From assembly GCA_017515595.1 (NCBI GenBank), contig JAFWFL010000028.1, forward strand, positions 1 through 38,907: a DNA stretch of 38,907 bases. The letters are read 5' to 3'. Every line of letters begins with the position of its first letter. The stretch's first letter is position 1. Positions 15,715 through 24,545 of this stretch are shown here, piece by piece. Origin of the DNA: Coriobacteriales bacterium (GTDB lineage Bacteria > Actinomycetota > Coriobacteriia > Coriobacteriales > UMGS124). The position numbers and the translations under genes were made by a program. Under the pieces are notes generated by a model that did not search any database, had not been told where the DNA came from, and saw nothing but the letters and a program-made list of their open reading frames with translations.

Positions 15715-17504
15715 ATGTTCAAAAACAACGACACATCCAAGGGTAACCTCGATAGGCGCACTTTTGTCAAGGGGGCAGTGGCAGCAGCTGCAGCCACAGT
15801 CGCCGCTGACGGTGTAGCATTTGCTCAAGAGGCAGCAGAGCCTGCTGAGGAAGAAGATTGGTACGGCAATCCCGGTGTTCCGGGCTATATGTGCTGCGGC
15901 GACTGGCTTGGCCAGGCTCCTGTAATTGACCCGTCTGAGATTGTTGCTACCTATGAAGCTGACATCATTGTCTGCGGCTCCGGCCATGCGGGAACGCAGT
16001 GCGCTCTTGCAGCAGCACAGGGCGGCGCCAGCGTTATGGTTCTTGAGTTGCAGGCTGAGGATAAATATATGGCTCAGGGCGGCGGCGTCTGCACATTTAA
16101 CTCAAAGTGGGCAACCGACCTTGGCCTTGGCGGATACGACATTGGCGAAATCACCGCTGAATACACCCGCCGCGCAGGCCAGACTGCCAATGCTGAACTT
16201 ATCCGCCAGTATATCGCTAACTCCGGCGAGATGCTTGACAACCTCGTTTCCATTACTCCTGAAGAGAGCACCCAGTTTAAAGTTCAAGAAGGCCATGAGG
16301 GAGACCTTATCCAAATAGCTTATGACAAACCCAAGGGCAGCGATTATCCCGTTGAGCTTGGCGGCTTTAAGATGTGGGCTGCGTGCTACTTTGTTCGTAT
16401 GACCGAGCTCGAAACCAACAGCCGCAATGCAGCTAAAGCACTTGGCGCCCAGTGGTTCTTTGAGAGGTACGCCACCGTTCTGGTACAGAACGAGAATGGC
16501 GATGTGACCGGCGTTATCGCCAAGGGTCCCGACGGTTACGAGCAGTTCAACGCTAACAAGGGCGTAGTCATCTCCACCGTGACTTTGCTGACAACGTAGA
16601 GATGATTGTTCAGCTCCTCGACCTCGTCAACGAGCTCGACATGCGTAACAACATGGACCCGCAGATGATGAAGGGCAGGAGCGGCCGCGATGGTTGGGGC
16701 ATCAAGATGGGCTGCTGGGCAGGCGGCTTTATCGAGAGCCATCCGCGTTCCTCCATGGCAACCATCATGGCGCAGCCTGGTCCGTTTGGCACCACGCCGC
16801 TTCTCCATTTGAATGCCCGCGGCAAGCGCTTTATGAACGAGGGTATGGGCCCATACTTCAAGCAGAACATGATTCGTCAGCCCCATGGCAATATTTACTC
16901 CATCACCGACGCCAACTGGTTCGAGAGCATTAAGGTTGCCGGTTGCGACCATGGCGCACCTATCTTTGGTATCTATCCTGGACAGCATGATACCATGATT
17001 GAGAATATGTCACATGTAGTAGAAGCAGGCGAAGAGGGCTATGATGTTCTCAACACCTCCCAGGGCAGAGGCGTAACCGGTAAAGTCTGGGGTGCCGAGA
17101 CACTCGAAGAGCTTATGGATCTCCTTGGTCTCGAGGGTGAGGACAAGGAAACCGCCCTTGCAGAGATCGCTCATTACAATGAGCTCTGCTACGCCGGTGT
17201 TGACTCGGATTATGGCAAGGATGCCTGTGCAATGATCCCCATCGATACCCCGCCGTTCTATGGCTCAAAGAAGGAACACGACGGCACCAGCACCGCAAGT
17301 CTCGTCACCTTCTGCGGTCTTGTCACCGATGACCACATGAACGTTGTAAAGGGCGACTACACACCCATCAAGGGTCTTTATGCCGCCGGTAACTCCCTGG
17401 GCTGCCGCTGGGGTGGCGGATACAGTGCTCCTGTAGCCGGTTCCTCCATTGGTTTCGCTATGACCCACGGACGTGTTCTTGGCAAGTATCTCGCAGCTCT
17501 GTAA
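15715..17504 (+). pseudogene. Frameshifted Tat-exported flavoprotein reductase (no FMN domain)
   Basis: Two adjacent frames encode one reductase. The first (15715-16599) has a Tat signal (LDRRTFVKG, Arg14-Arg15) and the FAD motif IVCGSGHAG (about 85-93), then runs out of frame after KGVVIST. The second (frame through 16602-17504) carries the rest, including GLYAAGNSLG near the end. Restoring one G at about 16578-16580 (ACCGTGAC to ACCGGTGAC) gives continuous ISTGDFADNVEMIVQ, matching the ACGDIGSN stretch of the paralog at 3879-6155. The repaired protein would be about 596 residues. No slippery heptamer or pseudoknot is evident, so this is a real mutation or a sequencing error. The ribosome site AAAGGAGG is intact. 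Confidence 0.85.
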
Positions 17505-17542
17505 AACATTTTAACGGATACCCGGTATCTGTCTAACCTTCT

Positions 17543-17580
17543 GGGGCGCCTTTTCTCAAGATGAGGGAAGGCGCCCCTTT
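17543..17580 (+). terminator. Terminator after the fourth reductase
   Basis: GGGGCGCCTT (17543-17552) pairs with AAGGCGCCCC (17568-17577) and is followed by a short T-run. It lies between the convergent reductase and zinc-ribbon genes. Confidence 0.7.
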
Positions 17581-17628
17581 GCTATAAAATGCGGGTGTAT
17601 ACCGGATGCACTGGGCAAAAAGCAGGTT

Positions 17629-18504
17629 TTATCCCCGTACGATCTTGGCGTTGGGGCAGTGATCGCGGATGAAGTTTAATACGAAGTCGTAGTCTTGGTT
17701 TTCTACGTAGACCTGGTTTTTATTGAGCGCCTCGTTTACTTTGATGGTATGGCCCCTGCGCGATCCTCTGATGCTGTGCACAACGCCAAAGTCGCTCGAA
17801 AGCGAATCTCGGGCAGACAACAGGCCAACACCAATCTCGGTGGGGTTGCCGGTGGCAATACCAAGCAATACGTTCAGTGCACTCACGATCTGAGCCTTTT
17901 TGTATTGCTTAGGGAGCTGCTTATGCTCGACACCATTCACATCCATGGTAAACAGCACACAATACTTACCGCCTTGCATGATGGCGTAAACTAAATATCC
18001 CACAATGGTCAGCGCCAGCATAATTGCGAGAGCAATTCCCGCGCTCTTGAGACCATCCAATACCGTGTCGCCCGAGAAGTCGCCATTGATTATTTCAAAA
18101 ACCAGCATGAGCAAGAAGAGTGCAAGAACAATACCAATAAAAATTTTGAAGATAGTAAAGAAAATTGTTGGATTGGTAAACAGGTTATACTCATATACCC
18201 AGCGATACTTGCCATCAGGATACAGAGTGATCGCGCTCCCCTGTGGAGGCGGCGGCAATTGGCCTGAAGGTACACCGCCCGGTACCTGGTACTGTTCCTG
18301 CTGTGGCATTTGATACCGAGCCGGATCAGCAGACTGCGCCATGTAGACCGGTTCTGCCGGCTGTGCCATTGGCACCTGATTCATGGGGTATACTTGCGGT
18401 GCTTGGTTTGCAACCGGCATGGGCGCAGCAATCTCCTGACCGCAATTACTGCAATAACGAGCAGTTTCAGAAACCTGACTCCCACAGTTCTCACAGAATT
18501 TCAT
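17629..18504 (-). CDS. Zinc-ribbon membrane protein
   Basis: The 291-residue protein starts with a zinc ribbon (Cys4, Cys7, Cys18, Cys21). A Pro/Gln/Met-rich low-complexity linker follows (about 30-85), then two hydrophobic segments (about 110-145 and 160-190). The C-terminal domain is cytoplasmic-looking and ends RDHCPNAKIVRG. Many bacterial proteins share this zinc-ribbon-plus-membrane layout without known function. ATG 18504 is preceded by GGAAAGGA; an upstream in-frame start at 18537 is less likely. The cysteine spacing is the same as in the protein at 20329-21321, on the other side of the MATE gene. I cannot assign a role. Confidence 0.75.
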   Translation of the reverse strand: MKFCENCGSQVSETARYCSNCGQEIAAPMPVANQAPQVYPMNQVPMAQPAEPVYMAQSADPARYQMPQQEQYQVPGGVPSGQLPPPPQGSAITLYPDGKYRWVYEYNLFTNPTIFFTIFKIFIGIVLALFLLMLVFEIINGDFSGDTVLDGLKSAGIALAIMLALTIVGYLVYAIMQGGKYCVLFTMDVNGVEHKQLPKQYKKAQIVSALNVLLGIATGNPTEIGVGLLSARDSLSSDFGVVHSIRGSRRGHTIKVNEALNKNQVYVENQDYDFVLNFIRDHCPNAKIVRG

Positions 18505-18788
18505 GCAAGAATCCTTTCCCTTCAGATAGTGAGTCAAGAGAGCCGTCCTAATGACTCACTCGCAGTAGATGAACAGAATTATATCAACTTTTTGCCTTAT
18601 ACTTAAGGTTGGCTTGCTTCTTTGGTGGATTATCGATCTTGCGGTTACTCTGCTGCACAGTCTGTTTTGGGAGGGTTAGACTTTGCCGAGGCATTAAAGC
18701 AGAGTGAATGTGCGTTAGATTTCTTGGCAGGCAGAAGGCGATTTTTGTGGGGTTGCGGTTTAAGGATGTGTCGGAGCGATCCGGCAGC

Positions 18789-20114
18789 ATGGATATGATG
18801 AACGGCCCGCTTCTGGGGAAGCTGTGCGCATTCGCTTTGCCGCTTGCGGTTTGCAGCGTATTGCAGCAGCTCTTTAACTCGGCCGATGCTGCCGTTGTGG
18901 GGCGCTTTGTGAGCAATGATGCGCTTGCGGCTGTTGGCTCGGTTGGGCCGGTGATCAGCCTTGCGGTGAACCTCTTTGTGGGCCTCTCTATTGGTGCAAA
19001 CGTTGACCTCGCAATTCATATTGGCCATAACCGGCCGGATAAGATTCATGACTCGGTGGGTACCTCAATTTTGTTGTCGCTTGCGAGCGGAGTGTTCCTT
19101 ATCGCAGTTGGCGTTCTGCTTGCGCGTCCCGCGTTGGAAGCGATCTCGGTTCCCAGTGGTGCTATTGATATGGCAACCGACTACCTGCGCATCTATTTTC
19201 TTGGCATGCCGTTTATGATGCTTTATAACTTTGGGTCTGCAATTTTGCGCAGTAAGGGCGACACCATGCGGCCGCTCTTTGCACTTGCCGTGGCCTGCGT
19301 GGTGAACCTGGGACTTAACCTGCTGTTTGTACAATTTGAGTGGGAGGTTGCAGGCGTCGCAGCGGCTACGGTTATCTCAAACGGAGTTTGTGCGGCCATT
19401 ATTGTGTGGTTTCTTGTCCATGAACATGACGCTTTTAAGCTCGAGTTTCGCCACTTGCGCTTGAGACGCGAACCGCTTGTCTCGATCGCGAAGATTGGAA
19501 TTCCAGCGGGCTTGCAGGGCGTAATGTTCTCAATCTCGAATGTCATTATCCAAGCGGCAATTAACGGGTTTGGCGAACAGGTCATGGCCGGCTCGGCAGC
19601 GTCACTTAACTATGAGTGTTACACCTATTACCTGGTTGCAGGTTTCACAAGCGCCGCAGTTACCTTTACCGGCCAAAACTATGCCGCACGCAAATATGAC
19701 CGCTGCAAGCGGGTTTATGCGCTGTGTATGGCGCTGGGCGTTATTACCTCAGGAATTACCGTTGCGATATTCGTGGGGTTCGGAGAGTTTTTCTTGGGTA
19801 TCTTCACACCTGATAAAGTGGCAATAAGCTACGGCATGACGCGCATGTTCATTGTCGAGATGTTCGAGTTTGGCACAAGCTCCTACGAGGTCACCGCAGG
19901 TGTTATGCGAGGTCTTGGCTGGTCAATGCTGCCCGCCGTCATCACCATGGTGGGAACGTGCTTCTTAAGGATCGCCTGGGTGTACCTCGTTTTCCCGCAG
20001 ACACAGAGTTATGAGTCACTTATGGTTGTCTACCCCATTTCTTGGCTCGCAACAGGGACCGCAATGATTGCTGCCTACTTCTGGCTCAGACGCACAGCCT
20101 ATGCAGGGGAATAA
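18789..20114 (+). CDS. MATE-family multidrug/Na+ or H+ antiporter
   Basis: About 441 residues with twelve hydrophobic segments. It opens with MNGPLLGKLCAFALPLAVCSVLQQLFNSADAAV in pieces typical of DinF/NorM-like MATE exporters (GPLLGKL, then QQLFNSADAAVVGRFV near residues 30-45). The second half has QNYAARKYDR, the usual mid-protein MATE motif. Such proteins export drugs or metabolites against Na+ or H+. The start at 18789 is chosen by family alignment; the ribosome site (GGAG) is weak and rather distant. In-frame starts up to 18708 exist but would add a non-family tail. Confidence 0.85.
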   Translation: MDMMNGPLLGKLCAFALPLAVCSVLQQLFNSADAAVVGRFVSNDALAAVGSVGPVISLAVNLFVGLSIGANVDLAIHIGHNRPDKIHDSVGTSILLSLASGVFLIAVGVLLARPALEAISVPSGAIDMATDYLRIYFLGMPFMMLYNFGSAILRSKGDTMRPLFALAVACVVNLGLNLLFVQFEWEVAGVAAATVISNGVCAAIIVWFLVHEHDAFKLEFRHLRLRREPLVSIAKIGIPAGLQGVMFSISNVIIQAAINGFGEQVMAGSAASLNYECYTYYLVAGFTSAAVTFTGQNYAARKYDRCKRVYALCMALGVITSGITVAIFVGFGEFFLGIFTPDKVAISYGMTRMFIVEMFEFGTSSYEVTAGVMRGLGWSMLPAVITMVGTCFLRIAWVYLVFPQTQSYESLMVVYPISWLATGTAMIAAYFWLRRTAYAGE

Positions 20115-20328
20115 ACAGGTACTTAAGTCCACAGTTTGCCTGCCTTGTGATCTCAGTAAAGAACAAAGAGGCTTTCTCCCATTCTTTAATTGTGCTTATG
20201 GTAGAGACAGGCAATAACTTCATAGAGAGAAATTCAGAATTATTATTTGCATTTGTAACATAGTGTCGATATTATTACAAAATAACCAAGTAAAGAATAT
20301 TTTGGTGTCATACGAGGGGGTGGTTTAT

Positions 20329-21321
20329 ATGGCGTATTGTGTTAAGTGCGGAGCCGAACTTGAACCTGACATGCAATTTTGCGCGCGATGCGGTAAGCCG
20401 GTAAAAGAAGCAACCCAACCCATACCGCGAGACACATCAAAAGAAACAACCCCACCCGCACAGCGAGACGCAGCAAAAGAAGCAATTCCAGCTATACAGC
20501 GAGACGTAGTAATACCTCGAATGAAGTTCTTCACTGAGCCGCCCCGGCCGTCTGTATCCAAGCAACAGCCTGTTGTCCAGGATGCTGTAATTACTGTCAA
20601 TTCTGATAACAATACCGCTGCAAATGCTAATGCCGGTACTGATGCCGGTACTGATGCCAATACAGAAGCTGCGCCAATGAACAAGCTTCCGGTTATTCCT
20701 ATTATTCTTGGTGTTGCTCTTGCACTTGTATTAACCGCGTTCTTTGTTGTATACATTTTACCGTTGTTTTCCGGGCGTTACAGTAACCCTGACGTAGCAT
20801 TGAAAAACAAAGCCGTTACGAGTATAGACGCTGCCTCAAACAGAGATGACGCTGAATTTGACCCGCTATTCCGCAAAGAGTTTGTTTGGTATACTGCAAA
20901 CATGTATAACGGTATTGCACCGTCATACATCACCACCCAAACAGGTCTGGAAGATGTTGTGGGCCAATGGAAGGCGTATCTGCTTACTGACCCTACAGGT
21001 CAATTCAACTCAAGGAGTGAACGTTCTTTTGATGTTCTGATAGACGGCGCAACATCAGGAAAGACCAAACTGACCTTTAACTGGGATTATGTATATGTAA
21101 CATCCACCGGCAAAGGCCATCCTGAGAATACTCCTAACTATGTATACAACGGAAACTGGTCAAACGGAACTATTGATGCAAGTGGTTACGGACGTGTGAG
21201 CCTTACGGCGTTCTGGGCTCAGGATAACAAACAATATGCTATAGGTATTATGACCTGGCCTGAAGGTGTTCCTGCCTCAATAGCCCTTGTACGAGATGTG
21301 ATGAGTGGCCAAGTTGAATAA
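20329..21321 (+). CDS. Zinc-ribbon, single-pass membrane protein with extracellular domain
   Basis: The 330-residue product has an N-terminal zinc ribbon (Cys4, Cys7, Cys18, Cys21). A linker with imperfect repeats follows (RDTSKETTP, QRDAAKEAIP), then a patch of Asn/Ala/Asp/Thr-rich residues. One transmembrane helix (about 125-150) leads to a C-terminal domain of about 170 residues likely outside the cell, with YNGNWSNGTIDASGYGRV and AFWAQDNKQYAIGIMTW. Function is unknown. The start is ATG 20329, preceded by GAGGGGG with an 8-base spacer. Its cytoplasmic zinc ribbon has the same cysteine spacing as the protein at 17629-18504. Confidence 0.75.
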   Translation: MAYCVKCGAELEPDMQFCARCGKPVKEATQPIPRDTSKETTPPAQRDAAKEAIPAIQRDVVIPRMKFFTEPPRPSVSKQQPVVQDAVITVNSDNNTAANANAGTDAGTDANTEAAPMNKLPVIPIILGVALALVLTAFFVVYILPLFSGRYSNPDVALKNKAVTSIDAASNRDDAEFDPLFRKEFVWYTANMYNGIAPSYITTQTGLEDVVGQWKAYLLTDPTGQFNSRSERSFDVLIDGATSGKTKLTFNWDYVYVTSTGKGHPENTPNYVYNGNWSNGTIDASGYGRVSLTAFWAQDNKQYAIGIMTWPEGVPASIALVRDVMSGQVE

Positions 21322-21427
21322 ACATGGGTCACAACCCCATGACTCCGTTTTACCATCATATGGTCGAGCAAGCAAGCGCTTACCGCAGCATTATTCTTAT
21401 ATATTTACATAGAAGAGAGGCTATCCC

Positions 21428-23275
21428 ATGAAATCTATCACACGTAAATCATTCATAACTGGTACAGCATTTACCGGTGCAGGTGCATATATGGCTGCAT
21501 CTACTCCGGCATTCGCAGGAGGTTTTATCACATCGCTTTTTGGCACGGGCGATGAACAGGAAGATACTTCTGAAGAGAATTCTGTATTACCTGCACCTGA
21601 TTGGAACGGGTACTCTGCCGAGGAGATCGCAGCGATTGCGGTAGACGCCCTATTTAAGCGCGATTTTGAGACATACCTCTCGCTCTGTGCGGTAGAAGAT
21701 TTTCTCGACAGTATGATTTTGCAGCTTACTCCTATCGTTACGCTCAGAGATGATTCGTATACTGATTGGCAGAGCAAGTGGGAGGCCAACGCGGTAAAGC
21801 CGTCAGGCGCTTTTGGCATGCTCATGGCCGTGAGGCTCCGTGGCTTGTATGCGGCCGATATGATGCGTTTTTTGGCAAGAGTTGCATGTGATGCGGCAGA
21901 AATCGACCTCTCAATGTCCCGCGAAGACCCTGCAGGTAGTATTAATAAGCAGCTTGTTGCTTTGAATTTAGCGCTTGAGTCGCTTGATTTATCGCAATAT
22001 CAACTAATGAGTGTGCGCCGTTGTGATTCAATTGTAGAAGCGTACGAAATGGGCTGGCTTGACCAGTCATGGGGAGACTTTGCCCCAGGCTGTGAAGCAG
22101 CTGCGAGTTTTTACCCCGAGATGGGCTATGATTTCAGCGTTTTCTGCTGCACTGTTGGGCAGGCCGGCCAGGAGATTTTGCGTTTTATTTTGCCGCTCTG
22201 CCGCTACGGAGACACCTGGCGTATCCAGCGTCCCGTGCCGTATGATGTAAACTACTCACTCTATTGGTATACCTTTGATGATTCCCAGCGTTATGGTGAA
22301 GGTGAGTATACTGTTTGCGAACTTCCCCAAGTTAGTTATGAACCGGCTCCTGCGCCGGAAGAGCTGCCGTTTGCCGGTACCGAAGATGCCACGTATGCGC
22401 TTTTGGCCTCCCTTGGCTTCTCAACGAGCAAAAATCCCCAGCCAAAGGTAAGTGCGCAGGCATTTAAGCGTTTATTCTGCAGCGACGCCTATATGTCTTC
22501 GCTTGACGTATCGAACATGTATTCTGACAATACGGCGCTTCTCAGATCACAAACCGACTTTTTGAGGCTGGGCACCATCAGCTCATTCTTTATTTCTATG
22601 GGTTATCTCTTTTTGCCTGTTACCGCAACAGGATTCCGCACGCTTTCTGCCTATATGGTAGCAAACAAGTTTGGAGCGTATCCGCTTATTGTGCAAATCT
22701 ACACGTGTGTACGGCAATTGATGAGAGAAGAAAATGTGTGTTCCGAGAATATGTTCAAGGTGCTCGATGCATTTTCGCCCCAGCCCACAACCATGAAGCC
22801 CATGCTTATGCGCAATATATTTGCGATGAACGGCGGAGAAGAGGCATACGAGAGGTTTATGAAGAGCGAATTCTCGTTTAAAGCCATTCGTATATACCTT
22901 GAGCACCTCAACACCTATCTTGAGCGCTATGGTGCACCGGTTGCTGTCTACACTGCCAGAGACAAAACCGCTCAAGAGACCATGGATTCGCTCTATACTT
23001 ACCTGGGGGGAGAGTCCAAAGAGGAGCAGATGCTCTTTTACCATGAGGATACCGGCGAGTGGCATAACATCAATTTCGCACTTACTGAATGCGAAGATGG
23101 CGTCAGAGTATCTGATATTGCGTCGTTCTCGATTATGACCGGAATACTGTCCGTCATATACGAACCGCACGGTATTTCCGGGCTTGATGACGTTACTCCT
23201 GATCAGCTTAAAGCCATGGCAAAAGAGATTGAAGATTCCGGAGAAGTAGAAGACATTATTCTGCTCGACGAATAA
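21428..23275 (+). CDS. Exported protein of unknown function
   Basis: I do not recognise this 615-residue protein. It starts with a signal peptide with a Tat-like TRKSFITG (Arg-Lys rather than Arg-Arg) and a likely cleavage after AFA near residue 30. The rest is soluble, mixed alpha/beta, with acidic segments and no cysteine clusters or recognisable catalytic motif. AGAAGAGAGG lies ahead of the ATG. It stands alone between the zinc-ribbon protein and the pilus locus. Confidence 0.65.
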   Translation: MKSITRKSFITGTAFTGAGAYMAASTPAFAGGFITSLFGTGDEQEDTSEENSVLPAPDWNGYSAEEIAAIAVDALFKRDFETYLSLCAVEDFLDSMILQLTPIVTLRDDSYTDWQSKWEANAVKPSGAFGMLMAVRLRGLYAADMMRFLARVACDAAEIDLSMSREDPAGSINKQLVALNLALESLDLSQYQLMSVRRCDSIVEAYEMGWLDQSWGDFAPGCEAAASFYPEMGYDFSVFCCTVGQAGQEILRFILPLCRYGDTWRIQRPVPYDVNYSLYWYTFDDSQRYGEGEYTVCELPQVSYEPAPAPEELPFAGTEDATYALLASLGFSTSKNPQPKVSAQAFKRLFCSDAYMSSLDVSNMYSDNTALLRSQTDFLRLGTISSFFISMGYLFLPVTATGFRTLSAYMVANKFGAYPLIVQIYTCVRQLMREENVCSENMFKVLDAFSPQPTTMKPMLMRNIFAMNGGEEAYERFMKSEFSFKAIRIYLEHLNTYLERYGAPVAVYTARDKTAQETMDSLYTYLGGESKEEQMLFYHEDTGEWHNINFALTECEDGVRVSDIASFSIMTGILSVIYEPHGISGLDDVTPDQLKAMAKEIEDSGEVEDIILLDE

Positions 23276-23467
23276 CTGTACAGCAAGGCTACGTTTGTTC
23301 GTTACATGTTATATGCATTTTATGGATATGTGGCATAAATAACGAATTAATAGTCCGTAAATATGTATATGTAAGAAAATTAGAGATTACTAATTTGCAG
23401 CTTGTAACATGGAGATCGCAAAGTATTGGCAAAAGTAACGCAGACAAGGAAGACCAAGGTTTGATGT

Positions 23468-23728
23468 ATGGATGACCCACAGCAGTTAAGAAGGCTCAAA
23501 CGCGCTGAGCTGTTAGAGGTTATAGTTCAGCAGCAGAAAGAGATAGAGCGTTTAAACAAAGAACTCGAGGCCATGCGCTACAACATGTATGCGCGTGAAA
23601 TGCGCATGCAAAAGGTAGGCTCTCTTGCCGAGGCTTCGCTTGCGGTTACGAACATCTTTGAAGAAGCTCAAAGAGCAGCCGATACGTATTTGTTTAATAT
23701 TCAGCAGTTGTACGGCAGGCAGGTGTAG
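23468..23728 (+). CDS. Small coiled-coil protein of the pilus locus
   Basis: The 86-residue product is helical with a heptad-like N-terminal half (LKRAELLEVIVQQQKEIERL) followed by GSLAEASLAVTNIFEEAQRA. Short proteins of this type are frequent next to sortase and signal-peptidase genes in Firmicutes and Actinobacteria and are often labelled 'DNA repair protein' without good reason. A scaffold or assembly role near the membrane is a guess. The next gene begins only 5 bases downstream, indicating co-transcription with the signal peptidase. Confidence 0.7.
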   Translation: MDDPQQLRRLKRAELLEVIVQQQKEIERLNKELEAMRYNMYAREMRMQKVGSLAEASLAVTNIFEEAQRAADTYLFNIQQLYGRQV

Positions 23729-23733
23729 CGCTT

Positions 23734-24324
23734 ATGTCAAAGGGCAAGCATTACATGCTGCCGCAGGCATCGTCGGCGCAGTGGCAACAGGAATTAGAGC
23801 GTGAGCGCTATAGGGTAAACTATAGGCGCACCTTGAGGAACACCATCTATTCTCTGGTGACAGTTGCTGCTGTATCGGTTTTGATTGCTGTTTTGTTGCT
23901 TCCCGTCTTACAAATCTACGGAACATCAATGAGTCCAACCCTTGACGAGGGAGAATTTGTTGTTTCGGTAAAGGGCAGTGATTTCACCACCGGTGATGTT
24001 ATTGCGTTTTACTACAACAATAAGATTCTCGTTAAGCGTGTAATAGCCAGTGCGGGTGACTGGGTAGATATTGATAAAGACGGAACGGTCTATGTGAACA
24101 GTGTTAAGCTTAATGAACCGTATGTTACCGATCTGTCACTTGGCGATTGCAATATCGATTTCCCATACCAAGTCCCCGAGTCGCGCTTCTTTGTTATGGG
24201 AGACCATCGCAACATCTCAATAGATTCACGTAACACAAGTGTAGGTCCGGTTTCCGATGAGCAAATAGTCGGTAAAATCGTTTTCAGAATATGGCCTTTA
24301 GATAAATTGGGGGTGATCAGATAA
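23734..24324 (+). CDS. lepB: Signal peptidase I
   Basis: The 196-residue type I signal peptidase has one N-terminal membrane anchor (about 37-60). The catalytic Ser65 lies in YGTSMSPTL and Lys101 in the LVKRVIA box. The last conserved box reads GDHRNISIDSR, with His where the usual motif has Asn (GDNRxxSxDSR). Placed upstream of the pilins, it probably processes their signal peptides, as SipA-type enzymes do in other pilus islands. It is 5 bases after the coiled-coil gene. About 220 AT-rich bases separate it from the major pilin, so that gene likely has its own promoter. Confidence 0.9.
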   Translation: MSKGKHYMLPQASSAQWQQELERERYRVNYRRTLRNTIYSLVTVAAVSVLIAVLLLPVLQIYGTSMSPTLDEGEFVVSVKGSDFTTGDVIAFYYNNKILVKRVIASAGDWVDIDKDGTVYVNSVKLNEPYVTDLSLGDCNIDFPYQVPESRFFVMGDHRNISIDSRNTSVGPVSDEQIVGKIVFRIWPLDKLGVIR

Positions 24325-24545
24325 AATGCGCACCCCAAATGAAGAGAGAGTATCTCTGCATACTTTGCATCGATATGGCAAATGTATGGACGCTAACTTG
24401 TGCAAAAAGTATAGGTATTGTGTTCTTAGTAGGTTAATTGAATGAATTTTTATAACCCTGGTAATTCAAGGTACTTCAATGCTTATATAAAAGAGTTACA
24501 ATTTCCTTGTATTATGGCAAGTAATAAAACAGAAAGGAATGGTGT

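Noticed and set aside
16570-16604. Programmed ribosomal frameshift in the fourth reductase
   Set aside because: There is no slippery heptamer, no upstream Shine-Dalgarno-like stimulator and no strong downstream structure; a simple one-base deletion explains it.
18505-18788. Riboswitch upstream of the MATE gene
   Set aside because: MATE genes sometimes have riboswitches, but I could not identify a known consensus here.
24325-24545. Riboswitch or small RNA before the major pilin
   Set aside because: The region is AT-rich with no stable conserved-looking fold that I can recognise. It is better read as a promoter region.
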